Origin: Tsukamurella sp. 1534
GTDB taxonomy: Bacteria; Actinomycetota; Actinomycetes; Mycobacteriales; Mycobacteriaceae
Direction of reading: 5' to 3'
Length of the DNA: 64,000 bases
Assembly (NCBI RefSeq): GCF_000312385.1
Contig: NZ_HE997626.1
Coordinates: forward strand, 1,662,711-1,726,710
A program made the translations under genes and the position numbers. This document shows positions 51,923 through 59,758 of the stretch, piece after piece (the stretch's first letter is position 1; every line of letters begins with the position of its first letter). A model generated the notes under the pieces. That model had not been told where the DNA came from. It was given only the letters and a program-made list of their open reading frames with translations, and made no database searches.

Positions 51923-52549
51923 TCAGGGCTGGCCGGGGAGCAACTGCAGCATCAGGCCCTCGCCGTCGGCGAGCAGCGTGCCGTCCTCCTCGGTCAGTCG
52001 TGAGGTGATGAACGTCTTGCGGCCGTCCACCCGGTCCACCCTGCCCTCGATGACAAGCGGCACGTTCAGCGGAGTCACCTTGCGGTAGTTCACATGCAGG
52101 TACGCGGTGCGGCTGATCGGGCGCTTCGCGGCGTACACCACCATGCCGAAGTTGTCGTCGAAGATGAGCGGCAGTACGCCTCCGTGGGCCACGCCGCCGC
52201 CGCCCAGGTGGTAGCGGCGCAGGATCCCGCGCGCGACCACCGACTCCTCGTCGAACTTCTCCACCTTCCACGGCGGCATCAGCAGGCTGCCGCGGCCGGG
52301 CAGCTGCATGGAGCGGTTCGCGGGCCCCTTGCCCTCGCGGGCCTCGTGCGGCGCAAGGAGGTCGATCAGTTCCGCGGTGCGCGCCTTCGCCTCCGCGTAC
52401 ACCTCGTCGGGCGCGTCGATGCTCACAGCGAGGTCCTGCAGCCGGCGCATGTTCTCCACGAAGTCGCCGAACTCGGGCGGCGGAGTGGCCTCCTTGAACC
52501 GCGGGATTTCGCTGCGAAGGTCCACCTTGTCCGGATCGGCGTCAGTCAT
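51923..52549 (-). CDS. Hotdog-fold acyl-CoA thioesterase (PaaI-like)
   Basis: A 208-residue protein with an N-terminal helical part and a C-terminal hotdog domain: GVAHGGVLPLIFDDNFGMVVY, where HGG and the following Asp are the thioesterase active-site pattern. It begins 4 bp after the ltp2 stop, so it is the last gene of the side-chain operon and could release CoA from stalled steroid acyl-CoA esters. Substrate inferred from context. Confidence 0.88.
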   Translation of the reverse strand: MTDADPDKVDLRSEIPRFKEATPPPEFGDFVENMRRLQDLAVSIDAPDEVYAEAKARTAELIDLLAPHEAREGKGPANRSMQLPGRGSLLMPPWKVEKFDEESVVARGILRRYHLGGGGVAHGGVLPLIFDDNFGMVVYAAKRPISRTAYLHVNYRKVTPLNVPLVIEGRVDRVDGRKTFITSRLTEEDGTLLADGEGLMLQLLPGQP

Positions 52550-52553
52550 GGGA

Positions 52554-53726
52554 TCAGACTCTACTCAGCACCAAACCGCTGGTCGGAACCCCCGTGCCCG
52601 CGGTCACCACCGCGCGGGAGGCGCCCGCCACCTGGTTCGCCGCGGTGCCCCGCAGCTGCCGCACCGCCTCGGCGATGCCGTTCATGCCGTGGATGTAGGC
52701 CTCGCCCAGTTGCCCGCCGTGGGTGTTGAGCGGCAGGTCGCCGTCCGGTTCGCAGGCGCCGGACGCCAGGAACGACGGTGCCTCGCCCCGCGCGCAGAAG
52801 CCGAGCTCCTCGAGCTGCATGAGAACGTACGGGGTGAAGTGGTCGTAGAGCACCGCGAGATCCATGTCCGACGGTGCCATCCCCGACTGCGACCACAGTT
52901 GGCCGCCCACGACGCCCATCTCGGGCAGGCCGGTGAGGCCGTCGCGGTAGTAGCTGGTCATCACGTACTGGTCGGGTCCGCTGCCCTGGGCGGCGGCGGA
53001 GATCACGGCCGGAGTCCGGCGCAGGTCGCGGGCGCGCTCGGTGCTCGTGATCACCAGGGCCACACCGCCGTCCGATTCCTGGCAGCAGTCCAGGAGGTGC
53101 AGCGGTTCGGCGACGTACTTGGACGCCTGATGGTCCGCGAGGGTGATCGGTTTCCCGTGGAACCAGGCCTTCGGGTTGGTCGCGGCGCGGGCGCGGTCGA
53201 GGACCGCGACCCTGCCGAAGTCCTCGCTGGTGGCGCCGAAGTCGTGCATGTAGCGGCGCGCCGCCATCGCGACTGTGGCTGCGGGCGTGGCGATCCCGGC
53301 GGGGTAGTGGAACGCGTTGTCGATGCCGTTCGTGTTCACCTGTTGCGCGGCCGCGTTGGAGACCTGGCCGAAGCGGTGTCCGGAGCGCTCGTTGAAGGCG
53401 CGGTACGCCACCACGACGTCGGCCACGCCGGTGGCCACCGCCATCGCCGCCTGCTGCACCGTGGCCGCGGCCGCGCCGCCGCCGAAGTTGATGCGGCTGA
53501 AGAACTTCAGTTCCGGGACCCGCAGCTCGCGGGCGACGGCGATCTCGGAGTTGGTATCCATGGTGAAGGTCACCAGCCCGTCCACGTCCGACGGGGCGAG
53601 ACCCGCGTCGTCGAGCGCCGCGCGGATGCACTCGACGGCGAGCCGGAGCTCACTGCGCCCGGAGTCCTTCGAGAACTCGGTGGCGCCGATCCCCGCGATC
53701 GCGGCCCTGCCGCCGAGCCCGCTCAT
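52554..53726 (-). CDS. ltp2: Steroid side-chain retro-aldolase Ltp2
   Basis: SCP2-thiolase-like aldolase of 390 residues. AAIAGIGATEFSKDSGRS, NFGGGAAAATVQQAAMAV, YDHFTPYVLMQLEELGFC and the C-terminal LNTHGGQLGEAYIHGMNGIAEAV are typical. In M. tuberculosis Ltp2 (Rv3540c) cleaves the 17-hydroxy-3-oxo-4-pregnene-20-carboxyl-CoA side chain, giving androstenedione and propionyl-CoA, in complex with the DUF35 domain of ChsH2. Overlaps chsH1 by ATGA. Same gene order as Rv3540c-Rv3544c. Confidence 0.95.
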   Translation of the reverse strand: MSGLGGRAAIAGIGATEFSKDSGRSELRLAVECIRAALDDAGLAPSDVDGLVTFTMDTNSEIAVARELRVPELKFFSRINFGGGAAAATVQQAAMAVATGVADVVVAYRAFNERSGHRFGQVSNAAAQQVNTNGIDNAFHYPAGIATPAATVAMAARRYMHDFGATSEDFGRVAVLDRARAATNPKAWFHGKPITLADHQASKYVAEPLHLLDCCQESDGGVALVITSTERARDLRRTPAVISAAAQGSGPDQYVMTSYYRDGLTGLPEMGVVGGQLWSQSGMAPSDMDLAVLYDHFTPYVLMQLEELGFCARGEAPSFLASGACEPDGDLPLNTHGGQLGEAYIHGMNGIAEAVRQLRGTAANQVAGASRAVVTAGTGVPTSGLVLSRV

Positions 53727-54139
53727 GCCGGCAACTCCACTGTCGCGGTGCCCGTGATGTGGTCGCCGAGGCTGTCCTTCGCCGTGACGGCCACGGTCAC
53801 GAGGTCGCCCTCGACCGCCGTCACGGTGCCGGCGAACTCGAGGGTGTCGTAGGCGTAGCAGGGCACGCCGAGCCGGATGGAGATGTTCCGCACGAAGGCC
53901 TCCGGGCCCGCCCAGTCGGTGACGTACCGCTGGACCAGGCCGTTGTCGGTGAGGATGTTGACGAAGATGTCCTTGCTGCCCCGGGCGTGCGCCGCATCGC
54001 GGTCGTGGTGCACGTCCTGGAAGTCGCGGGTGGCGATCGCCGTGCTCGTCACGAACGTCGGGGTCGCGTGGATCGTCATGGGCGTCAGCGTGGTTCCGAC
54101 GGCGACCTCGGACGCGCGCAGTGTCGTGGGGCTACTCAT
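53723..54139 (-). CDS. chsH1: MaoC-like enoyl-CoA hydratase subunit ChsH1
   Basis: A 138-residue hotdog hydratase subunit. IATRDFQDVHHDRDAA holds the catalytic Asp/His hydratase motif; RLGVPCYAYDTLEFAGTV follows. With ChsH2 it hydrates 3-oxo-pregna-diene-20-carboxyl-CoA in cholesterol side-chain removal. ATG 54139 overlaps chsH2 (ATGA). Orthologue of Rv3541c. Confidence 0.94.
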   Translation of the reverse strand: MSSPTTLRASEVAVGTTLTPMTIHATPTFVTSTAIATRDFQDVHHDRDAAHARGSKDIFVNILTDNGLVQRYVTDWAGPEAFVRNISIRLGVPCYAYDTLEFAGTVTAVEGDLVTVAVTAKDSLGDHITGTATVELPA

Positions 54140-55131
54140 GCCACCTCCCAGGCGGGCAGGGTCAGGTCGTCGTCGACGCGGAGGAAGACGGCGCGGACGG
54201 GCATGCCGATGGTCACGTCCGCGGGGTCCACGTCGATGAGCTCGCCGAGCACGCGCACGCCTTCGTCGAGTTCCACGAGCGTCACCACGAAGGGCAGGCG
54301 CTTTCCCGGGACCTTCGGGTGGTGGTGCACGACGAAGCTGAACACCGTGCCGGTGCCGGGGGAGACCACGTAGTCGGGGACGGCGGCGAGGTCGCCGCCG
54401 GGGTCCATCGGGCCGGGCGGGTGCCGGAGCGTCTCGCCCCACCGCTGGATCCGCAGCTCGCCGGCCTTGGCGCCCTCCCAGTAGAAGGCCGTATCGCGCG
54501 AGACCACCGGGCGCAGTACGCCGCCCGCGTAGCCCGAGGCGTCCACGATCCGGCCGCTCGGCCCGGCCTCCGGAATCTCCCGCGCCACGTCGGCGTCCTC
54601 CGCAGGCGGCCTGAACTTGAGCAGCCGGAAGACCATCTCGGCCACGACTTCGTCGCCCACGCGCCACAGGGTGCGGGTGGTGAAGAACCAGCCCTCGCCG
54701 AGCCCGGTCTTCTTGGGGCCCACCACGTCCTCGAGGTGCGAGGAGGTGGTGATCTCCTCGCCGACGCGGAGGTGGCGGTGGTAGGTCTGCTCCGAGTTGG
54801 TGGCGACCACCGAGGTGTATCCGGCGTCGTCCAGGGCCGCGGTCATCAGCCCGAGGGGGTCGTCGTCCGCCCGGGTGCCGTGCAGGCCGTTCATGGACCA
54901 GACCTGCGCCATGGCGGGAGGCGCGACGGCGCCGCCGAACCGGGAGGCCGCGGCGAACGCCGGGTCCGAGTACAGCGGATTGGTGTCGCCGAGCGCCTCG
55001 GTCCAGTTGTTGATCATCGGCCGGTTCACGGGATCGCGGCCCGGGCGGGGCGCGGAATCGCCCAGCGCGCGGATCCGTTCCGCGGCGGCGAGTACCTGCG
55101 CGGCCGTGTCCGCCGTCTCCGGGGCCGTCAC
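54136..55131 (-). CDS. chsH2: ChsH2: MaoC-like plus DUF35 OB-fold protein
   Basis: A 331-residue two-domain protein. Residues 1-185 are MaoC-like (RPMINNWTEALGDTNPLYSDP, GPKKTGLGEGWFFTTRTLW). Residues 195-331 are DUF35, FYWEGAKAGELRIQRWGETLRHPPGP onward, with the OB-fold GTVFSFVVHHHPKVPG. The zinc-ribbon Cys pairs usual in DUF35_N are absent: the segment reads RWGETLRHPPGPMDPGG. It pairs with ChsH1 for hydration and, through DUF35, holds Ltp2. GTG 55131 overlaps the fused chsE gene (GTGA). Confidence 0.93.
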   Translation of the reverse strand: MTAPETADTAAQVLAAAERIRALGDSAPRPGRDPVNRPMINNWTEALGDTNPLYSDPAFAAASRFGGAVAPPAMAQVWSMNGLHGTRADDDPLGLMTAALDDAGYTSVVATNSEQTYHRHLRVGEEITTSSHLEDVVGPKKTGLGEGWFFTTRTLWRVGDEVVAEMVFRLLKFRPPAEDADVAREIPEAGPSGRIVDASGYAGGVLRPVVSRDTAFYWEGAKAGELRIQRWGETLRHPPGPMDPGGDLAAVPDYVVSPGTGTVFSFVVHHHPKVPGKRLPFVVTLVELDEGVRVLGELIDVDPADVTIGMPVRAVFLRVDDDLTLPAWEVA

Positions 55132-57407
55132 CGGGGCACCCGCGGCAGCTGCAGGCCCATGAGCGCGATGAGCTCGCGTTGGATCTCGTTCACTCCGCCT
55201 CCGAAGGTGAGTACCAGGTTCCGCTTCGCCTGGACGTCCAGCCAGTGCAACAGCTCGGCGGTGGACTCCTCCGCCGGATCGCCGTGGGTACCCACCACCT
55301 CCTCGAGCAGCGCGGTCAGGCCCTGGATGCGGTCCGAGCCGAACACCTTGGTCGCCGAGGCGTCGGCCACGTCCACGGGTCCGCCGGCCTCGGCCGCCGC
55401 CACCTGCCAGTTGAGCAGCTCGTTGACGAGCTCGTCGGCGCGCACGCGGGTGAGCGCGGCGGCGACGTCGGGGTCGTCGAGGAGCCCGTGGGCCCCGGCC
55501 CAGTCGGCCACGCGGTCGTGGACGGCGCCGATCCGGCCCGACGGGCCGAGCATGACCCGCTCGTGATTGAGCTGGGTGGTGATCAGCTTCCAGCCCTGGT
55601 TCTCCGTGCCCACCAGCATGTCCACCGGAACACGGACGTCGTTGTAGTAGGTGGCGTTCACGTGGTGCGCGCCGTCGGCCGTGATGATCGGCGTCCAGCT
55701 GTACCCGGGGTCCGAGGTGTCGAGGATGAGGATCGAGATGCCTTTGTGCTTCGGCGCGTCGGGATCGGTGCGGACGGCCATCCACACGTAGTCGGCGTCG
55801 TGACCGCCGGTGGTGAAGATCTTCTGGCCGTTCACCACGTAGTGATCGCCGTCGCGGACGGCGGTGGTGCGCAGCGAGGCGAGATCGGTGCCCGCCTCGG
55901 GTTCGGTGTACCCGATCGCGAAATGCACCTCGCCCGAGAGGATCTTGGGGAGGAACTTCGCCTTCTGCTCCTCGGTGCCGAAGGCCTGCAGCGTGGGCCC
56001 CACGGTCTGCAGGGTGACGGAGGGAAGCTGGACGTCGGCGCGGGAGGCCTCGTTGACGAACAGGTACTGCTCGATCGGGCCGAATCCGTGGCCGCCGAAC
56101 TCCTTCGGCCAGCCGACGCCGAGCCGCCCGTCGGTGCCCATGCGGCGCACCACGTTCCGGAAGTCGTCGCCGTGGCGCTGCGTGAGCATCGCGGTGCGTT
56201 CCTCCGGCGTCATCAGTGCGGAGAAGTAGTCGCGCAGCTCGGCCCGCAGGGAGCGCTGCGCGTCCGTGAGCGCGATGAACCGGCCCGCGTCGCCGCCCGC
56301 GACGGCTCCGGATCCGCCGCTCGCGACGGTGTCGTCCCGGTCGGCTCCCGCGAGCGCGCGCTCGGCCTGCGGCGCGCCGCCCACGAACCGTGCGAGATCC
56401 TTGAGCAGCGAGTAGAAGCGGTGCAGCGGGTAGGTGGCGTCCACACCGATGCCGCCGTGCAGGTGATGGCACGTGCGCACGGCCCGAGGGGCTTCGGTGG
56501 CCAGCCAGTAGGCGGCGAGGGCGGTGGCCTCGTCGGCCGCGGATCCGCTGCCGACGCGCCAGGCTGCGCTGGTCGCGGCGAGGTGCAGCGTGCGGGAGGC
56601 GATGTACACGTCCGCTATCTGCTGCGCCACGGCCTGGAACGCCGCCAGGGGCCGGCCGAACTGTTCCCGCTTGCGCAGGTGGTCCACGGTGAGGGCCAAC
56701 GCGCCGGCGAGCGCACCGTCGGCGAGGGCGGCGGCCCCGAGCCGGCCGTACCGCTGCGTCGCGGCGGCGACCGTGCCGTCCGCCGCGCCTCCGAGGAGCG
56801 CGTCCGGGCCGAGCCGCACGCCGGCGAGGGCGACGGTGCCCTCGGGTGCGCCGGTGGCGGTGGGGTTCCCGGCGATCGTGACGCCTGCGGCGTCCGCGGG
56901 GACGACGAACACGGCGGCGCCCGAGTCGGTGGAGGCGCTCACGAGGAACGTCGCGGCGTGCTGGGCGTGCCCGACGGCCACCTTGCGGCCGGAGAGCGAC
57001 CAGCCCTCGCCGTCCCGGTCGGCGCGGGTCGTCGGCGCCGAGGGGAGTGCGGCGCCCGGCTCGTCGAGGGCGCCCACGAGGAGCGCGTCACCGTTCAGGG
57101 CGGCGGGGAGCAGGGCCTCGCGTTGCGCGACGCTGCCGTGCGCGGCGACCGGCAGGACGCCGAGCGCCAGGGCCGACAGCAGGGGAGCCGTGACGGCGAG
57201 CCGGCCGGCCTCGGTGAGCACGGCCGCCACCTCCTCGGCGCCCAGGCCTGCGCCGCCCTGATCCTCGGGGACGGGCAGGCCCAGCAGGTCCGCTGTGGCG
57301 AGGTCCGCCCAGGCGGCGCGCCAGTCGCCGCTCTCCTGAGTGCGTGCGAGCACGTCCGCAGCGAGGCCCGCTACGGCCACCTGGTTCTCGTCCGGGTGGA
57401 AATCCAC
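55128..57407 (-). CDS. Fused ChsE1-ChsE2 acyl-CoA dehydrogenase
   Basis: A 759-residue protein holding two acyl-CoA dehydrogenases in one frame. Residues 1-350 match the ChsE1 (FadE28) type: LRKREQFGRPLAAFQAVAQQIADVYI, HHLHGGIGVDATYPLHRFY. A Gly/Ala/Asp linker (about 350-372) leads to the ChsE2 (FadE29) type: LGVGWPKEFGGHGFGP, AIGYTEPEAGTDLASLRTTA, LNHERVMLGPSGR and a C-terminal GGGVNEIQRELIA. In M. tuberculosis they are separate genes (Rv3544c, Rv3543c) forming an alpha2beta2 enzyme that dehydrogenates the C22 side-chain CoA thioester. Here the order is the same but there is no stop or start at the join. GTG 57407 has GGAG five bases upstream; a KstR box is 36 bp from it. Confidence 0.92.
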   Translation of the reverse strand: MDFHPDENQVAVAGLAADVLARTQESGDWRAAWADLATADLLGLPVPEDQGGAGLGAEEVAAVLTEAGRLAVTAPLLSALALGVLPVAAHGSVAQREALLPAALNGDALLVGALDEPGAALPSAPTTRADRDGEGWSLSGRKVAVGHAQHAATFLVSASTDSGAAVFVVPADAAGVTIAGNPTATGAPEGTVALAGVRLGPDALLGGAADGTVAAATQRYGRLGAAALADGALAGALALTVDHLRKREQFGRPLAAFQAVAQQIADVYIASRTLHLAATSAAWRVGSGSAADEATALAAYWLATEAPRAVRTCHHLHGGIGVDATYPLHRFYSLLKDLARFVGGAPQAERALAGADRDDTVASGGSGAVAGGDAGRFIALTDAQRSLRAELRDYFSALMTPEERTAMLTQRHGDDFRNVVRRMGTDGRLGVGWPKEFGGHGFGPIEQYLFVNEASRADVQLPSVTLQTVGPTLQAFGTEEQKAKFLPKILSGEVHFAIGYTEPEAGTDLASLRTTAVRDGDHYVVNGQKIFTTGGHDADYVWMAVRTDPDAPKHKGISILILDTSDPGYSWTPIITADGAHHVNATYYNDVRVPVDMLVGTENQGWKLITTQLNHERVMLGPSGRIGAVHDRVADWAGAHGLLDDPDVAAALTRVRADELVNELLNWQVAAAEAGGPVDVADASATKVFGSDRIQGLTALLEEVVGTHGDPAEESTAELLHWLDVQAKRNLVLTFGGGVNEIQRELIALMGLQLPRVPR

Positions 57408-57442
57408 ATGCACTCCTGATCTCGATACCGCGTACAAATAGG

Positions 57443-57456
57443 TGAAACGTGTTCTA
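57443..57456. promoter_or_regulatory. KstR box, shared by divergent operons
   Basis: TGAAACGTGTTCTA fits TnnAACnnGTTnnA, with near-palindromic AACGTGTT. It lies between the fused chsE gene (start 57407, leftward) and the flavin oxidoreductase (start 57508, rightward), in reach of both promoters. Confidence 0.85.
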
Positions 57457-57507
57457 TTTTTAGCAAGTGGGGTGCTGGCCCGCAAGCTGTTCGATGAAAG
57501 GGTGACC

Positions 57508-58377
57508 ATGCGATTCACGTACGCCGAGGCGATGACCGATCCGTCGTACTACGTGCCGCTGGCGCAGGCGGCGGAGGAGGCCGGGTACCACGGCATGTGC
57601 GTCGCCGACAGCGTCGCGTATCCGGAGGTCTCGGACTCGAAGTATCCGTACACGCCGGACGGGAGCCGCGAGTTCCTCGACGGCAAGGAGTTCGTGGAGA
57701 CGTTCGTGCTCGCGGCCACCCTGGCCGCGGCGACGACCACGCTGCGGTTCACTCCGTTCGTGCTCAAGCTGCCCATCCGGCCGCCGGTGCTGGTGGCCAA
57801 GCAGGCGGCCTCGCTCGCCGCGATCAGCGGCAACCGCTTCTCGCTCGGCGTCGGAATCAGCCCGTGGCCCGAGGACTTCGAGATCATGGGGGTTCCCTTC
57901 GAGCGGCGCGGTAAGCGTATGGACGAGTGCATCGAGATCGTCCGCGGCCTCTCCACCGGCGAGTACTTCGAGTACCACGGCGAGTTCTACGACATCCCCT
58001 CGATCAAGATCTCCCCGGTGCCGTCGGAACCGCTGCCGATCCTCGTGGGCGGGCACGCCGATCCGGCGCTGCGGCGCGCGGTGCGCCTGTGCGACGGGTG
58101 GATGCACGCCGGCGGCGACGCCGACGAGCTCGACCGGATGATCGCCCGGATCGACGAACTCCGCAGCGAGCGCGACGATCCGAACTTCGAGATCCATGTG
58201 ATCTCCCTCGACGCGTACACGGTGGACGGCATCAAGCGGCTGGAGGACAAGGGGGTCACCGACGTGATCGTCGGATTCCGCCTTCCGTACCAGATCGGCC
58301 CCGACACCGAGCCCTTGCAGCCTAAGATCGACAACCTACGGCGGTACGCGGATTCCGTGATCTCCAAGTGCTCGTGA
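57508..58377 (+). CDS. LLM-class (F420/FMN) flavin-dependent oxidoreductase
   Basis: A 289-residue luciferase-like TIM-barrel oxidoreductase: MRFTYAEAMTDPSYYVPLA, LAAISGNRFSLGVGISPWPEDF, LPILVGGHADPALRRAVRLCDGW. In KstR regulons a similar gene is Rv3520c. The cofactor (F420 or FMN) cannot be told with certainty. ATG 57508 follows GAAAGGG; an in-frame ATG at 57442 would overlap the KstR box. It is followed 24 bp on by an isomerase-like gene. Confidence 0.9.
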   Translation: MRFTYAEAMTDPSYYVPLAQAAEEAGYHGMCVADSVAYPEVSDSKYPYTPDGSREFLDGKEFVETFVLAATLAAATTTLRFTPFVLKLPIRPPVLVAKQAASLAAISGNRFSLGVGISPWPEDFEIMGVPFERRGKRMDECIEIVRGLSTGEYFEYHGEFYDIPSIKISPVPSEPLPILVGGHADPALRRAVRLCDGWMHAGGDADELDRMIARIDELRSERDDPNFEIHVISLDAYTVDGIKRLEDKGVTDVIVGFRLPYQIGPDTEPLQPKIDNLRRYADSVISKCS

Positions 58378-58400
58378 CCCGTACCGGGAAGGTGGCAGAG

Positions 58401-58817
58401 ATGAAGGACGACCATCCCGCGGTCCGCGCCGGACGGGCCTCACAGGCCGCGGCGAGCGCGCACGACAAGGAGACCTGGCTGGGGCTGTTCGCACCCGAGG
58501 GAGTGGTGGAGGATCCGGTCGGCCCCTCCGGTTTCGACCCGGAGGGCAAGGGGCACCACGGCCGTGAGGAGATCGCGGCGTTCTACGACAAGACGATCGG
58601 CGTGGCGGAGTCCCTCGAGTTCCTCTTCGACGACGGCTTCGCCTGTGGCGACGAGGTGGCGTTCACGGGGCTGATCCGCACCTCCATCGGCGGGCACATC
58701 ATCGACGCGGAGGGCGTGTTCACCTACAAGGTGGACGATGCCGGGAAGATCGTGGCGCTGCGCGCGTTCTGGGAGGTCGACCGGGCGATGGCCACTGCCC
58801 GCCCCGCCGCCGACTGA
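58401..58817 (+). CDS. Ketosteroid isomerase-like (Rv0760c-type) NTF2-fold protein
   Basis: A 138-residue protein: HDKETWLGLFAPEGVVEDPVG, GREEIAAFYDKTIG, IDAEGVFTYKVDDAGKIVALRAFW. It aligns (from memory) with M. tuberculosis Rv0760c, a steroid-binding NTF2 protein with Delta5-ketosteroid isomerase-type fold. It may bind or isomerise steroid intermediates. ATG 58401 follows GGAAGGTGGCAGAG. Second gene of the KstR-boxed rightward pair. Confidence 0.88.
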   Translation: MKDDHPAVRAGRASQAAASAHDKETWLGLFAPEGVVEDPVGPSGFDPEGKGHHGREEIAAFYDKTIGVAESLEFLFDDGFACGDEVAFTGLIRTSIGGHIIDAEGVFTYKVDDAGKIVALRAFWEVDRAMATARPAAD

Positions 58818-58823
58818 CGTTCG

Positions 58824-58888
58824 GAAACCGGGCCCGAATGCGGCCACGATGGATATCGCACGCCCTGGCCGCGTTCGAGCCCGGTTTC
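58824..58888. terminator. Long inverted repeat, bidirectional terminator
   Basis: A 22-bp arm starting GAAACCGGGC (58824-58845) pairs with the arm ending GCCCGGTTTC (58867-58888), with one mismatch and one G-U pair; the loop is 21 nt. It lies between convergent genes ending at 58817 and 58894. Confidence 0.8.
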
Positions 58889-58893
58889 TGCAC

Positions 58894-59751
58894 CTACCGT
58901 GCGGTGAGTACCGCGTCGGAGAGCACCGGGGCGGACCGCTCGACGGATTCCGCGGTCACCAGGAACCGCCCGCCCTCGCGCCAGATCCGCACCCGCAGGG
59001 TCTCACCCGGCAGCATGATGCCGGCGAACTTGGTGGACCACGAGGCCACGGCGGTGGCGTCCCCGTCGAGTACCGCGTCCGTGACCGCCTTCGCGACTAT
59101 GCCGTAGGTGCACAGCCCGTGCAGGATCGGTGCGTCGAAGCCCGCCGCCTTCGCGAACGCGGGGTCCGAGTGCAGCGGGTTCCGGTCGCCGCACAGCCGA
59201 TACAGCAGGGCCTGCTGCCCGAGAGTCGGGACGTCGACCACGACGTCGGCGTCGCGTTCCGGGAGGGCGATCCGGTCCGACGGTCCGCGTTCGCCGCCGA
59301 AACCGCCCTCGCCGCGTGCGAAGATGGAGGAGCGGGCCGTCCACAGCGCGGCGCCGTCGGCGTCCACGACCTCGGTCTCCTGCCAGATCACCGCGGCCTT
59401 GCCTTTATCGTGGACGTCCGCGATCCTGGTGCGCGACACGGCCGTTCCGCTCGTCGGCAGCGGGCGGTGCGCCACGATGGACTGGCTGCCGTGTACCACC
59501 TTGGCGAGGTCGATCTCGACGCCGGGGAAGGACACCTTCGGCGGCTCGGTGGCGTGGAAGTTCTGCGCCACGGTGGCGAAGCTCGGCAGCACCACCGTGT
59601 CGTTCTCGGTGGCGTACCGCAGCTCCCGCTGCGACAGCGGGTCCGCACCGGCCCCGAGCGCCAGCTGGTAGAGCAGCACGTCGGAAGTGGTCCAGGAGAA
59701 CTCGGCGGTCCCGAGGTCGGCGCCGATGGCGACGGACGGGGCGATGGGCAT
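58894..59751 (-). CDS. MaoC-type 2-enoyl-CoA hydratase (Rv3538/ChsH3-like)
   Basis: A 285-residue double-hotdog hydratase. LLYQLALGAGADPLSQRELRYATEND belongs to the N-terminal half; LYRLCGDRNPLHSDPAFAKAAGF, LHGLCTYGI to the catalytic C-terminal half with the Asp-x4-His hydratase motif. In M. tuberculosis Rv3538 (ChsH3) hydrates steroid side-chain enoyl-CoA. ATG 59751 follows AGGAG. It ends the kstD-kshA-kshB operon, 7 bp after kshB. Confidence 0.92.
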   Translation of the reverse strand: MPIAPSVAIGADLGTAEFSWTTSDVLLYQLALGAGADPLSQRELRYATENDTVVLPSFATVAQNFHATEPPKVSFPGVEIDLAKVVHGSQSIVAHRPLPTSGTAVSRTRIADVHDKGKAAVIWQETEVVDADGAALWTARSSIFARGEGGFGGERGPSDRIALPERDADVVVDVPTLGQQALLYRLCGDRNPLHSDPAFAKAAGFDAPILHGLCTYGIVAKAVTDAVLDGDATAVASWSTKFAGIMLPGETLRVRIWREGGRFLVTAESVERSAPVLSDAVLTAR

Positions 59752-59758
59752 GGGGCTC

